Of a stretch of DNA of 64,000 nucleotides, positions 35,247 to 44,742 are shown piece by piece. Position numbers and translations under genes: made by a program. Numbering within the stretch: position 1 is the stretch's first letter; each line of letters opens with the position of its first letter. Origin of the DNA: Neptunicella sp048268085 (GTDB taxonomy: Bacteria > Pseudomonadota > Gammaproteobacteria > Enterobacterales > Alteromonadaceae); assembly GCF_048268085.1 (NCBI RefSeq), contig NZ_JBLWWF010000009.1, forward strand, positions 62,001 through 126,000, given 5' to 3'. The notes beneath the pieces were generated by a model that ran no database searches, was not told where the DNA came from, and saw nothing but the letters and a program-made list of their open reading frames with translations.

Positions 35247-36933
35247 TTACTACACCGCACTGACATTTTCAGTATTAGTACTGGTGTTGGGCATGATGTT
35301 TTCCCGCAGCGGAAAAAGCATGAAGTCTTTTTTTGCTGCCGGTGGCGATGTTCCCTGGTGGATCAGCGGTTTATCGCTGTTTATGAGTTTTTTCTCGGTG
35401 GGTACTTTTGTGGTTTGGGGTTCTATTGCCTATACCAGCGGTTTTGTCGCGGTTGCAATCCAAACCACCATGGCGATTGCAGGCTTTGTTATCGGTTTTG
35501 TTATCGCTCCGGCGTGGAATAAAACCGGCGCGATCACTGTAGCCGACTTTATTACCCGGCGACTGGGCCAATCGGTGCAAAAACTGTATTCCACCGCTTT
35601 CCTGTTTATTAACTTGTTTACTGCCGGTGCTTTTCTATATCCGGTAGGCAAAATCATCGAAGTTTCCACCGGTTTTCCGCTCGATACGGCGATTATTGTA
35701 TTGGGGCTCTTCATTATTGCCTACACCACAGTGGGCGGATTATGGGCGGTGCTAATCACCGACGTGCTGCAATTTGTGGTACTCAGCGCCGCGGTGATTA
35801 TTATTATTCCGCTGGCCTTCGGTGAAATCGGCGGTGTCAGCCAGTTTTTTGCCAAATTGCCGGAAGGTTTTGCCTCTGTTTATAACGATGAATACAGCTG
35901 GGTATTTTTACTCGCCTTCCTGATCTATAACACCGTTTTTATTGGTGGTAACTGGGCCTACGTACAGCGCTATACCAGTGTTTCCAAACCTTCCAGCGCC
36001 CGCAAGGTCGGCTGGTTATTCGGTAGTTTATATCTGGTGGCGCCCATTATCTGGATGTTGCCACCGATGATTTACCGCATTGTGAATCCCGATTTACAGG
36101 GCACCGAAGCCGAAGAAGCCTACCTGTTAATGAGTAAGTTAGTGGTGCCGGACGGATTGCTGGGCTTGATCCTGGGTTCAATGATTTTTGCCACTGCCAG
36201 TTCGGTCAATACCACGATTAATATTGCCGCCGGAGTCTTTACTAACGATATTTTCAAGGCATTCAAGCCGCAGTTTCCGGCAGAAAAGTTAATGAAGGTG
36301 GCGCGTCTGTCGACTTTTGTATTCGGTTTTCTGGCCATTGCCGTAGCGCTATCAGTGCAAGGTATGGGCGGCATTGTCGAGGTAGTATTAAGCGTTGCGG
36401 CACTCACCGGCGCACCTTTATATTTACCACCTATCTGGGCAGTTTTTTCCAAACGCCAAACGGGCAAAAGTATTCTAATCACCACCTTATTGAGTCTGGC
36501 AATTAACTTGCTGTTCAAGTTTGTTACCCCGTCACTGCTGGACTTGACCCTGTCCCGGGCGACCGAAATGATGGTGGGAGTCATGGTGCCGGTGGTCATT
36601 CTGTTTTCCTTCGAGATGCTATATAAACAACGTGCACAGCCCAATGCCGACTATCAGCGCTATATAGAATCCGAGCAGCAACGTCAGGCAGCCATTGCCG
36701 ACGTCGAAACTATTAACAGCACCCCAAACGACGCCAATCAGTTTGGCCTGCAGATTTTATCCATCGGCGTGTTATGTATTGGCCTGCTAATCATCGCGCT
36801 TGGCGTGATGACAGATACCGCCAATACCGAAACCATCAGTGTCGGGTTAATCATTACCCTTCCCCCGTTATTTTTTATGTTCAGAAAACACCGTGCATCT
36901 GCGCTTAGCCAAAGCCAAAAGACCGCAGGTTAA
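35233..36933 (+). CDS. Sodium/solute symporter (SSS family)
   Basis: Inner-membrane Na+-coupled transporter with about 14 helices and 567 residues; the segment YTTVGGLWAVLITDVLQF is the SSS family signature. Related proteins in sugar loci carry galactose, glucose or other monosaccharides. Start codons TTG 35218, ATG 35221 and ATG 35233 are in frame; the last gives MNSFDYYTALTFS, which fits family N-termini best, but its ribosome-binding site is poor because AAGGA lies upstream of the short leader frame. It heads an operon with the FAD oxidoreductase (15-base gap). Likely imports the monosaccharide released by the glycosidases. Confidence 0.9.
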   Translation: MNSFDYYTALTFSVLVLVLGMMFSRSGKSMKSFFAAGGDVPWWISGLSLFMSFFSVGTFVVWGSIAYTSGFVAVAIQTTMAIAGFVIGFVIAPAWNKTGAITVADFITRRLGQSVQKLYSTAFLFINLFTAGAFLYPVGKIIEVSTGFPLDTAIIVLGLFIIAYTTVGGLWAVLITDVLQFVVLSAAVIIIIPLAFGEIGGVSQFFAKLPEGFASVYNDEYSWVFLLAFLIYNTVFIGGNWAYVQRYTSVSKPSSARKVGWLFGSLYLVAPIIWMLPPMIYRIVNPDLQGTEAEEAYLLMSKLVVPDGLLGLILGSMIFATASSVNTTINIAAGVFTNDIFKAFKPQFPAEKLMKVARLSTFVFGFLAIAVALSVQGMGGIVEVVLSVAALTGAPLYLPPIWAVFSKRQTGKSILITTLLSLAINLLFKFVTPSLLDLTLSRATEMMVGVMVPVVILFSFEMLYKQRAQPNADYQRYIESEQQRQAAIADVETINSTPNDANQFGLQILSIGVLCIGLLIIALGVMTDTANTETISVGLIITLPPLFFMFRKHRASALSQSQKTAG

Positions 36934-36948
36934 TTTAGGAAACCAAAC

Positions 36949-39228
36949 ATGTTAAACGAACAAGCGATGCCACAAGGCAGACAATCAGTCCATAAAACCA
37001 TTGACGCAGATTTAGTGGTGGTTGGCGGAGGCATTTCCGGAGTGTGCGCAGCTATTGCTGCTGCCCGCTCAGGAGTGAAAGTGACTCTGGTACAAGATCG
37101 TCCGGTATTAGGTGGTAACGCTTCAAGCGAAGTCAGATTATGGATATTGGGTGCCACCTCGCATATGGGCAACAACAACCGTTGGTCCCGCGAAGGTGGG
37201 GTGATTAACGAAATTTTGCTGGAAAATATGTTCCGTAACAAAGAAGGTAACACGGTAATTTTCGACACCATATTGCTGGATAAAGTCACCAGCGAACCTA
37301 ATATCAAGTTACTGCTGAATACGGCGGTTTTTGCCACGCATAAAAGTTCCGACACCAAAATTGAATCGGTGGAAGCCTTCTGTTCGCAGAATTCCATTAT
37401 GTATCAACTAACCGGCAAGTATTTTTGTGATGCTTCCGGTGACGGTATTGTGGCTTTTCAGGCGGGTGCGTCGTTCCGTATCGGTGCAGAGTCCCGCGAT
37501 GAATTTGGTGAGAAAATGGCGCCACCTGACGAAAATAAGGAACTACTCGGCCACTCGATTTATTTTTACAGCAAAGATGCCGGCAAACCGGTCAAGTTTG
37601 TCGCCCCATCCTATGCGTCCATCGACAAAATGGCGCTGGATCGGATTAAACGGATTAAACGCGATGATATTGGCCCACGCTTGTGGTGGCTTGAATACGG
37701 CGGTAACAGCGACACGATTGGCGAGACCGAAGAGATCAAATGGGAGCTATGGAAAGTCGTTTATGGTGTATGGGACTACATTAAAAACAGCGGCAAGTTT
37801 GATGGGGTAGACAACCTGACTCTCGAATGGGTGGGTAATATCCCCGGTAAACGCGAGAGCCGCCGTTTTATGGGTCACTATTTTATGGTGCAGCAGGATG
37901 TGGTGGAACAACATCAATTCGACGATGCCATTTCCTATGGTGGCTGGGCAATCGATCACCATCCCGGTGACGGCGTTTACAGTGATCGTCCGCCTTGTAC
38001 CCAATATCATGCCAAAGGGGTTTACCAAATTCCGTTGCGCTGTTTTGTCAGCAAGGATATGGATAACCTGTTTTTGGCGGGGCGCATTATCAGCGTGTCG
38101 CATATCGCCTTTGGTTCAACCCGGGTTATGGCCACCAGCGGACATGGCGGACAGGCAGTTGGCAGCGCGGTAGCCTACTGCTTGCAAAAGCAGATTACCC
38201 CTACCGAATTATGGCAATCGACGCATATAGGCCGATTACAGCAAACCCTTAACCAACAGGGCCATTTTATTCCCGGTGTGCCGATGCAAAGTAGCAACAA
38301 TCTGGCCGCCAAGGCACAAATTACCGCCAGTAGCGAACTATCTCTGACCAACTTGCCCGATGACGGACTTTGGAAACCCTTAAAAGTCTCGGCCGGACAG
38401 TTTTTGCCGCTTAAAAAAGACACGGCATACCAGTTTGATGTGCGGGTTAAAGTGCACCAACCAACCACACTGACGACACAACTTTGTGTCAGCCAGCAAG
38501 CACAAAACTACACCCCTGAACAGATAATAGAGCAGCAGCAATTTGAGCTACAGGCCGGTGATCATCATCTGTCGATTAAATTCGACAACACCCTGCAGCA
38601 AGATCTGTACGCCATGCTGTGCTTTTTGCAAAACGAACATATCGAGATTGCCTGTTCTCATACCCGTATCAGCGGACTGGTATCGGTATTTAACGGCGAA
38701 AACAAGGCGGTATCCAACAAAGGTAAGCAGATTGTCGAAGGTGATATCGGCATGCATGAGTTTGAGTTCTGGACACCGGAACGTCGCCCGAACGGGCACA
38801 ATATTGCGATGCACATTAGTCCGGCTATCGAGGACTTTTCTGCCAGCAACCTGACCAACGGTTATTCGCGCCCCTATCTTAAGTCCAACGCCTGGGTGGC
38901 GGATACCGAGCAGGCTAGCGCCGAACTGACGCTGGACTGGCCAGAAGAGCAGACCGTCAGTGAAATCATCCTGCATCTGGATGGCGATTTTGATCACGCA
39001 CTGGAATCCTCTTTAATGGGACACCCGGAAGATCGTATTCCGTTTTGCGTGGCCAACTACCGGATTGTGGACGAGAACGACAACCTGCTGATAGCGGTAA
39101 AAGATAACTATCAGTCACTCAATCACCTGAAACTGGATAATCCGGTCAAGGTTCGTCAGCTAAAAATTCAGCTTGAACGGGCCAACCAGCATGTGCCCGT
39201 TGCATTGTTCGAAGTGATTGTGAAATAG
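36949..39228 (+). CDS. FAD-dependent oxidoreductase with C-terminal beta domains
   Basis: 759 residues. FAD-binding Rossmann start DLVVVGGGISGVCAAIAAA (GGGISG at 26-31), RPVLGGNASSEVRLWILG, and a second flavin motif DNLFLAGRIISVSHIAFGSTR. This is the FAD_oxidored family often found in polysaccharide loci of Bacteroidetes and marine gammaproteobacteria. After about residue 440 come a beta-rich segment and a discoidin-like C-terminal domain (about 620-759), unusual for a flavoenzyme. No signal peptide is seen, so it is probably cytoplasmic. TTTAGGA precedes the ATG. The substrate is unknown; oxidation of a sugar or sugar-like intermediate is inferred from context. Confidence 0.82.
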   Translation: MLNEQAMPQGRQSVHKTIDADLVVVGGGISGVCAAIAAARSGVKVTLVQDRPVLGGNASSEVRLWILGATSHMGNNNRWSREGGVINEILLENMFRNKEGNTVIFDTILLDKVTSEPNIKLLLNTAVFATHKSSDTKIESVEAFCSQNSIMYQLTGKYFCDASGDGIVAFQAGASFRIGAESRDEFGEKMAPPDENKELLGHSIYFYSKDAGKPVKFVAPSYASIDKMALDRIKRIKRDDIGPRLWWLEYGGNSDTIGETEEIKWELWKVVYGVWDYIKNSGKFDGVDNLTLEWVGNIPGKRESRRFMGHYFMVQQDVVEQHQFDDAISYGGWAIDHHPGDGVYSDRPPCTQYHAKGVYQIPLRCFVSKDMDNLFLAGRIISVSHIAFGSTRVMATSGHGGQAVGSAVAYCLQKQITPTELWQSTHIGRLQQTLNQQGHFIPGVPMQSSNNLAAKAQITASSELSLTNLPDDGLWKPLKVSAGQFLPLKKDTAYQFDVRVKVHQPTTLTTQLCVSQQAQNYTPEQIIEQQQFELQAGDHHLSIKFDNTLQQDLYAMLCFLQNEHIEIACSHTRISGLVSVFNGENKAVSNKGKQIVEGDIGMHEFEFWTPERRPNGHNIAMHISPAIEDFSASNLTNGYSRPYLKSNAWVADTEQASAELTLDWPEEQTVSEIILHLDGDFDHALESSLMGHPEDRIPFCVANYRIVDENDNLLIAVKDNYQSLNHLKLDNPVKVRQLKIQLERANQHVPVALFEVIVK

Positions 39229-39272
39229 CACCAAAACGCCAACAGCTATTATGAATAAAGAGGATAGATGAA

Positions 39273-42134
39273 GTGATTAAGCCAACATTCAAAATAATAA
39301 TACTGAGCTGTTCAGTATTGTTGTTTGCTTGTCAAAGCAACGAAAGCACAGTTTCGTCGCCCCCCACAGCAACCACCAAATTGTTAAATAACCAGTTGGT
39401 TATCAGCGATGCAGCAGGCCAAAGTCAAACTTTTGGATTGAATTTCACTCTGCTATACCGTGAATCCGATCCCAAAATGAAATTGCTGCCTGCGTCCATT
39501 CCCAATGTTAAATATAACGTGCCAACCTGGCTGGCGGTGCGTCAGGACTTGGCCGATGTAAAAGCCATCAAACGTGATGCCTCCCAGTCCGGTGACGGTT
39601 TTGATGACTCAATACTGAACGGCTCTGCCGACTCCCGCACCAACAACTATTTTGCCAGTGGCCGCAATATTCAGCTCACACCCGAACATATCCAGCAGGA
39701 AGGCTCGCTGGTATTTGTCGATTATGTCGAACAGCCCGGGTTTAGTCTGCGCGCTACGGTTGATATAAGTAGCAAACCTTACCCTCTGGTTTCCTTCGAG
39801 TTAAATACTAAACAGGCGGGTTACTATTCGGTAGGCTATAGCGGTGCACCCGCTATCAGCCTGAACAAAGCCGACGAAATCTGGCAACCGATGATTTGGC
39901 AGGAAAAGAAATTTCCGGATAACAGCTATCTGACACTGGCCTATCGCGCTCCTTTACCGACTACATTGGTTAGACAAGGTCAAAGCAATATCGGTGTGCT
40001 GGCCCATCCGGATGAATTCCCTTTTAGCCCACTACCCCTGGCCGATAACAGCCGGTTTGGGATTGTATTACGCAATACACAAGGTGACGCGCAACCTATG
40101 CTGTTCGCCCCGGTAATGGGTGGAATTGAATCCCATATGGGCAGCAATGAGAAATTCCATTTCCGCTTTTATCTGGTTAACCAGCAGGCCGAACAAATTA
40201 GTGGTGCGTTTGAACATATTGCCCGTGATGTGTACGGATTCCGTGATTATCGCCACAACGAAATTGCCTCGCTGAATACCACCTTCGACAATATTGTCGA
40301 TTATTCACTGTCCAGTTATGCCTGGTTTGTTGACAAGTTAAAAGGTTCAGCCTATTCCACCGATGTGCCCGGTGCGGTTAAAAATGTCACCAGTTTGTCG
40401 GCGCTGGAGCTGGCCATGGTGACAGACAATAAAACCATGTTTGAAAAACGCGCCTATCCGACGCTGGAATATATGCTGTCACGGGAAAAATTTCTGTTCA
40501 GCCTGGACCCTGAACAAAAAATTCAACATCCCTCACGTAAAATGCTGGGGCCTATTGCACCGGTGTCCGAGCTGACCTCGTTGTACAATATTCTGGGACA
40601 AAATAATCCGTTTCTGGTCACCCTGGCCAAGGAAGCCTTTAACAGTTCACGTGTACGCAATCTGGATGTCGCCCAGCAAGGCAACACCTGGTATAACGCG
40701 CTGTGGATCTACAAAAGCACCGGTGACGAGAACTTTCTGCAAAAAGCCATTGAAGGCGCCGATCAATACTTGGCTAACCGGGTAAACCAGCCGGCTGAAA
40801 AATTCGACGAGCACGGTTTTTTCTGGACCCAGTACACACCCAAGTTTATTGAACTGCTGGAATTGTATGAAGTCACCCAAGAGCAGCGTTATCTGGATGG
40901 CGCGCAAAAAGCCGCCCGCCAATACACTATGTTTACCTGGATGGCCCCCAAAATCCCTCAGCAGGATGTACTGGTGAATAAAGACGGGCTGGCTCCCATG
41001 TATTGGTACCTGAAATCCAAAGGCCATAAACAGATGTACGCCAAGGAAGAATTTGTCGCGCCCTGGAAATTATCCGAAACCGGGTTAACTCCGGAATCAT
41101 CCGGAACCAGTAGCGGCCATCGCGCTATTTTTATGGCCAACTACGCGCCGTGGATGCTGCGAATCGGTTATTACAGCAATGACAGCTTCCTAAAAGAAGT
41201 GGCCAAGGCCGCCATCATTGGCCGCTACAGCAACTTCCCCGGCTACCATATCAATACAGCACGCACCACCATTTATGAAAAACCGGACTATCCGCTACAC
41301 AAGCATAAAGAGTTGAGCGTGAACTCGTTCCATTACAACCATATTCTGCCGCAAGCCTCGATGTTACTGGATTATCTGGTCACCGATGTGCTGAACCGTT
41401 CGGACGGACAAATCAGTTTCCCGTCGGAATATATCGAAGGCTACGCCTATTTGCAGAACAAGTTTTATGGCCACAAACCCGGCAAGTTCTATGACGAAGA
41501 GGGCGTTAACCTGTGGATGCCAAAAGGTTTGCTGAGCATAGATAATGTCGAGCTGAATTATATTGCCGGTTATCGGGGCGATGACTTGTTTATTGCCTTT
41601 ACCAACCAGTCGGATCTGATAGTTAATGCCACCGCCACCATTAACCCGGACAAGGTCAACTTGGCTGATTCGGTATCAGTAAAAAGCTGGCAACAAAACC
41701 AGTTAACCGATAAGGCCAAACTGGATGGCAACGCTTTGCGTATTCAGGTTAAAGCCCAGGGTATCACTGTAGTTAAACTGTCCGGTGCCAAAACCAAGGT
41801 GATATTCAAGGATAAGCTGCAAAAACACGGCAAGCCCATCAACAATGACTACCTTGAGATCGAAGCTGGCAATGCCCGCGCCATGCTGATCCAGCTAGGA
41901 GAACTGGGTAATCGGGCTTATATCTACCTGCGTGATGATGACAGCAAGGTATCATCCTTTGAATTGACCTATACCGATAGCAATGGTCAACAGCAAACAC
42001 TATCCGATAATGAATTCCCCTACGAGCTAACGGTTGAATTGCCCGCCGAACAACGCCAACTGGAATTTAGCTTAAAGGTAACGGATATAAACAACCAGCA
42101 ACATAACACCGGCCCACTGCAACTGGGCCAGTAA
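39273..42134 (+). CDS. Large lipoprotein of unknown function with alpha/alpha toroid-like region
   Basis: 953 residues with a lipoprotein signal (IIILSCSVLLFAC, lipid Cys20). GTG start supported by GAGGA eight bases upstream; the nearer ATG is out of frame and stops at once. An N-terminal beta-rich part (about 40-330) is followed by a helical region (about 340-740) with repeating motifs such as GNTWYNALWIYKSTGDENFLQKA, an arrangement seen in (alpha/alpha)6 glycosidases and polysaccharide lyases, and by C-terminal beta-sandwiches. I do not recognise a named family. Third gene of the symporter operon; a surface or periplasmic glycan-active enzyme is plausible. Confidence 0.7.
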   Translation: MIKPTFKIIILSCSVLLFACQSNESTVSSPPTATTKLLNNQLVISDAAGQSQTFGLNFTLLYRESDPKMKLLPASIPNVKYNVPTWLAVRQDLADVKAIKRDASQSGDGFDDSILNGSADSRTNNYFASGRNIQLTPEHIQQEGSLVFVDYVEQPGFSLRATVDISSKPYPLVSFELNTKQAGYYSVGYSGAPAISLNKADEIWQPMIWQEKKFPDNSYLTLAYRAPLPTTLVRQGQSNIGVLAHPDEFPFSPLPLADNSRFGIVLRNTQGDAQPMLFAPVMGGIESHMGSNEKFHFRFYLVNQQAEQISGAFEHIARDVYGFRDYRHNEIASLNTTFDNIVDYSLSSYAWFVDKLKGSAYSTDVPGAVKNVTSLSALELAMVTDNKTMFEKRAYPTLEYMLSREKFLFSLDPEQKIQHPSRKMLGPIAPVSELTSLYNILGQNNPFLVTLAKEAFNSSRVRNLDVAQQGNTWYNALWIYKSTGDENFLQKAIEGADQYLANRVNQPAEKFDEHGFFWTQYTPKFIELLELYEVTQEQRYLDGAQKAARQYTMFTWMAPKIPQQDVLVNKDGLAPMYWYLKSKGHKQMYAKEEFVAPWKLSETGLTPESSGTSSGHRAIFMANYAPWMLRIGYYSNDSFLKEVAKAAIIGRYSNFPGYHINTARTTIYEKPDYPLHKHKELSVNSFHYNHILPQASMLLDYLVTDVLNRSDGQISFPSEYIEGYAYLQNKFYGHKPGKFYDEEGVNLWMPKGLLSIDNVELNYIAGYRGDDLFIAFTNQSDLIVNATATINPDKVNLADSVSVKSWQQNQLTDKAKLDGNALRIQVKAQGITVVKLSGAKTKVIFKDKLQKHGKPINNDYLEIEAGNARAMLIQLGELGNRAYIYLRDDDSKVSSFELTYTDSNGQQQTLSDNEFPYELTVELPAEQRQLEFSLKVTDINNQQHNTGPLQLGQ

Positions 42135-42160
42135 TTCCACTCTCCCGTTTCCCCTATCCT

Positions 42161-42183
42161 CACCCGGCTATATTCGCCGGGTG
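42161..42183 (+). terminator. Terminator after the lipoprotein gene
   Basis: A perfect 8-bp GC-rich stem (CACCCGGC / GCCGGGTG) with a 7-base loop, 27 bases after the stop and followed by ATTTCT. It marks the end of the polysaccharide locus. Confidence 0.7.
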
Positions 42184-42542
42184 ATTTCTAACAAATGTTT
42201 TTTACCTTCGCTGTAGAAGAGTAATATAGCTTTATACTGGCGAAGGGTTGCAAGAGCTAAAAGCGGACCTTGGTAGCCCAACTCGCTACCATTTATGAAG
42301 AGTGGGGATTATCTGAGAAGGGTAGTTTAGATACGACCCTTTTTATTCATCAAGAATACGACCTAAAATGTCGTTTTACCTGCTCAAAGTTTTCACTAAT
42401 CTACCATTAAATACGTTCTGGTAAGCATTACATAAATTTGCTATCAATAAGCTAAGAATCAGAGCGAGACGAATTACAGTAGAAGAATGGTCCAGTTGCT
42501 CAATATTAAATTTTTGTACACAAAATATAATTAGGACGTGTT
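42184..42542. other. Gap between polysaccharide locus and AIPR gene
   Basis: About 360 bases without a convincing gene. A 46-codon plus-strand frame (42270-42410) starting at TTG reads like the tail of a broken protein. Close to the AIPR start there is an inverted repeat TTTTGT-AC-ACAAAA (42512-42525). The region is AT-rich like the AIPR gene and may mark an insertion boundary. Confidence 0.45.
42270..42410 (+). pseudogene. Possible protein remnant
   Basis: A 46-codon frame with protein-like composition (LATIYEEWGLSEKGSLDTT) ends in TAA and has a stop shortly upstream, with no ribosome-binding site. It may be the C-terminus of a gene lost during insertion or deletion next to the AIPR gene. 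I do not recognise the family. Confidence 0.2.
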
Positions 42543-44567
42543 ATGGCGAGAAATGATGCCTTTTTATTAGATGGAATAATCGATGAGCGAGTAGAAAATC
42601 AGGTCCCTTCATGTAGGCGAGATGAAGCGTTTGAATACTTGGCTTTTGAGCAGTGGCTCAAGCCTTATGATTTATCAAAGGAAGAAATTTTGTTTGGATC
42701 CGTTGACGGACGTGATGACGGTGGAATAGACGGGTTTTATATATTTATTAATGGCCACCTTCTGATGGATTTGGAAGGATTTGCTTGGCCGCGTTCAGGC
42801 TCTTTGTTAGAAATACGAATTATCACGTGTAAGCATCATGAGACTTTTAAACAAGCCCCCCTTGATAATCTGGCAGCAAGTTTATCTGAGCTATTCGACT
42901 TCAGTACAAAAACCAATGAGCTGAAAGGAAATTATTCAAATGATGTTGTGAACTGTCGAGAAAATCTAAAATTTGCTTACAGAAAGTTATCCCCACGACT
43001 AAGTAGCTTCAATATATCCTACGCGTACGCATCACGAGGAAACACCCAAGACATAGGCGATGCAGTAGTTGCTCGAGCGAAACAGATATCTTCGATTACA
43101 AAAGACTTTTTTGGAAATTGTGAGGCCCAATTTGAGTTTGTTGGTGCAAGCGAACTAATAGCACTTCATAGAATGATTCCGAACTTTAGTCTAGAGTTAA
43201 AGTTTTCGGAAGTCCTTTCGAGTGGAGAACGATACGTTCTTCTTGCCAACCTCAACGATTACTATCAATTCATTTCAGATAACGGAAAATTGAGAAGATA
43301 TCTTTTTGATTCTAATGTTCGTGATTTTATGGGTCTAAATCGAGTCAATGAAGATATTAAATCCACCTTAGAAAACAATGGATCAACAGATTTTTGGTGT
43401 CTGAATAATGGAGTAACATTGTTAGCAACATCTGCTAGCGTTGTGGGTGATAGTATAAATTTAGAGGACATCCAAATTGTCAATGGACTACAAACATCCG
43501 AATCAATATTTCGATACTTTGAAGCAGGTGGTATTGATAGCTCAAAACGTTCGGTATTAGTAAAAGTAATCGTTTCACAAGAAGAAGAGGTTCGAGATTC
43601 AATAATACGAGCAACAAATAATCAGACCGATGTTGAATTAGCTTCTCTCCATGCTACTGACAAGATACAAAGAGATATTGAAGATGTATTTGAACGTTCG
43701 GATTTCTATTACGAAAGAAGAAAAAACTATCATCACAACATTGGCAATCCTTCTTCAAAAACAATCACACCCCTATATCTGGCATCTGGTGTTGTTAATC
43801 TTATTCTAAAACTCCCGCAAAAAGCATCCAACCTCAAATCAAAGTTTATGAGATCAGATGAAGCGTATAACTTAGTATTTTCAGAGCACCTACCAATCAG
43901 TATTTACCCAATTGTTGCTTCAGTATTAAAAACAACTGATCAAGGATTAGAAAGTTTTCGAAGCAGGAGTGGTTTACAAGGTGAGCGTTTCCTAAAGAGA
44001 TGGAGGCAGATCACGAGCTTGATTGCAGTATCAAGATTGTTTGGAAAATATGATTTTACTGGTCAAGATCTATCAGAGTTCCAGGTTTCGAGATACTCCA
44101 CAGATTTGGTCGAAGAAACATGGAAATTTATAGAAGAAACATATTCATCAGATGTAGCAGATAAGAGATTAAAGGGAAAAGGTTTCTTCGTAAAGCTATG
44201 TAAAGAAGCATCTGCTGCATTTTCGATATCAAATCCAGATAGGATAGAAAAGGCGAAGGAATTTTGGGTATATACTCATGAAGCAAACCCTATCAAAGAA
44301 AGACAAAATCATGTGATAGATATGGAATTTGCACTCAAAGTGAATGAACTGCTCCCTGAGCAACCTTGGAAGCCTGGAGTAAATCGTATTGTAAAAAGTA
44401 AGCTAGGGTGCTCAAACCGTGAATATTTTGAAGCAGTTCAAATACTGATAGACGAAGGGATCAGAAATAAACAGCGTGATGGGGTCGTGTATGATTACGA
44501 AGGAAACGTTGTTGCTTTCGATAGCGAACGCGTAGATCCAAACACCATGAAGCTCTTAGATCAGTAA
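42543..44567 (+). CDS. AIPR-family (abortive infection phage resistance) protein
   Basis: 674 residues. The AIPR core has WCLNNGVTLLA (286-296), IQIVNGLQTSESIF (311-324) and IIRATNNQTDVELASL (354-369). The N-terminal part carries GRDDGGIDGFYIF, a hydrophobic strand LLEIRIITCKHH and alpha-helices, a layout like PD-(D/E)XK nucleases, with Lys97 as candidate catalytic Lys; this is inference. AIPR proteins were first linked to abortive infection in Lactococcus; mechanism unclear. The gene is AT-rich and rich in AGA, ATA and TCA codons, unlike its neighbours, which suggests transfer. It stands alone. AGGA lies six bases upstream of the ATG. Confidence 0.88.
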   Translation: MARNDAFLLDGIIDERVENQVPSCRRDEAFEYLAFEQWLKPYDLSKEEILFGSVDGRDDGGIDGFYIFINGHLLMDLEGFAWPRSGSLLEIRIITCKHHETFKQAPLDNLAASLSELFDFSTKTNELKGNYSNDVVNCRENLKFAYRKLSPRLSSFNISYAYASRGNTQDIGDAVVARAKQISSITKDFFGNCEAQFEFVGASELIALHRMIPNFSLELKFSEVLSSGERYVLLANLNDYYQFISDNGKLRRYLFDSNVRDFMGLNRVNEDIKSTLENNGSTDFWCLNNGVTLLATSASVVGDSINLEDIQIVNGLQTSESIFRYFEAGGIDSSKRSVLVKVIVSQEEEVRDSIIRATNNQTDVELASLHATDKIQRDIEDVFERSDFYYERRKNYHHNIGNPSSKTITPLYLASGVVNLILKLPQKASNLKSKFMRSDEAYNLVFSEHLPISIYPIVASVLKTTDQGLESFRSRSGLQGERFLKRWRQITSLIAVSRLFGKYDFTGQDLSEFQVSRYSTDLVEETWKFIEETYSSDVADKRLKGKGFFVKLCKEASAAFSISNPDRIEKAKEFWVYTHEANPIKERQNHVIDMEFALKVNELLPEQPWKPGVNRIVKSKLGCSNREYFEAVQILIDEGIRNKQRDGVVYDYEGNVVAFDSERVDPNTMKLLDQ

Positions 44568-44742
44568 TGACCAAATTCAAATTAAACGTACACTATTGGC
44601 AAAACACTCATTCAGTATGAATCTTTATTTTACATTCCGGTATTAAACTTTATCCCTCTGCTACTGTACCTGCCCGTATTAAAATTGTTATTTTACTCAA
44701 CCGAATTTCCGTTTCTGTATAACCATTGTATCAAAGGACCCT

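Noticed and set aside
36120..36644. 174-codon minus-strand frame inside the symporter gene
   Set aside because: Antisense shadow of a conserved membrane protein; composition mirrors the hydrophobic codons of the sense strand.
38548..38997. 149-codon minus-strand frame inside the FAD oxidoreductase gene
   Set aside because: Antisense shadow without initiation signals or domain.
42526..42531. TATAAT before the AIPR gene as a -10 box
   Set aside because: It is only about 12 bases from the start codon, abuts the ribosome-binding site and has no -35 at a workable distance.
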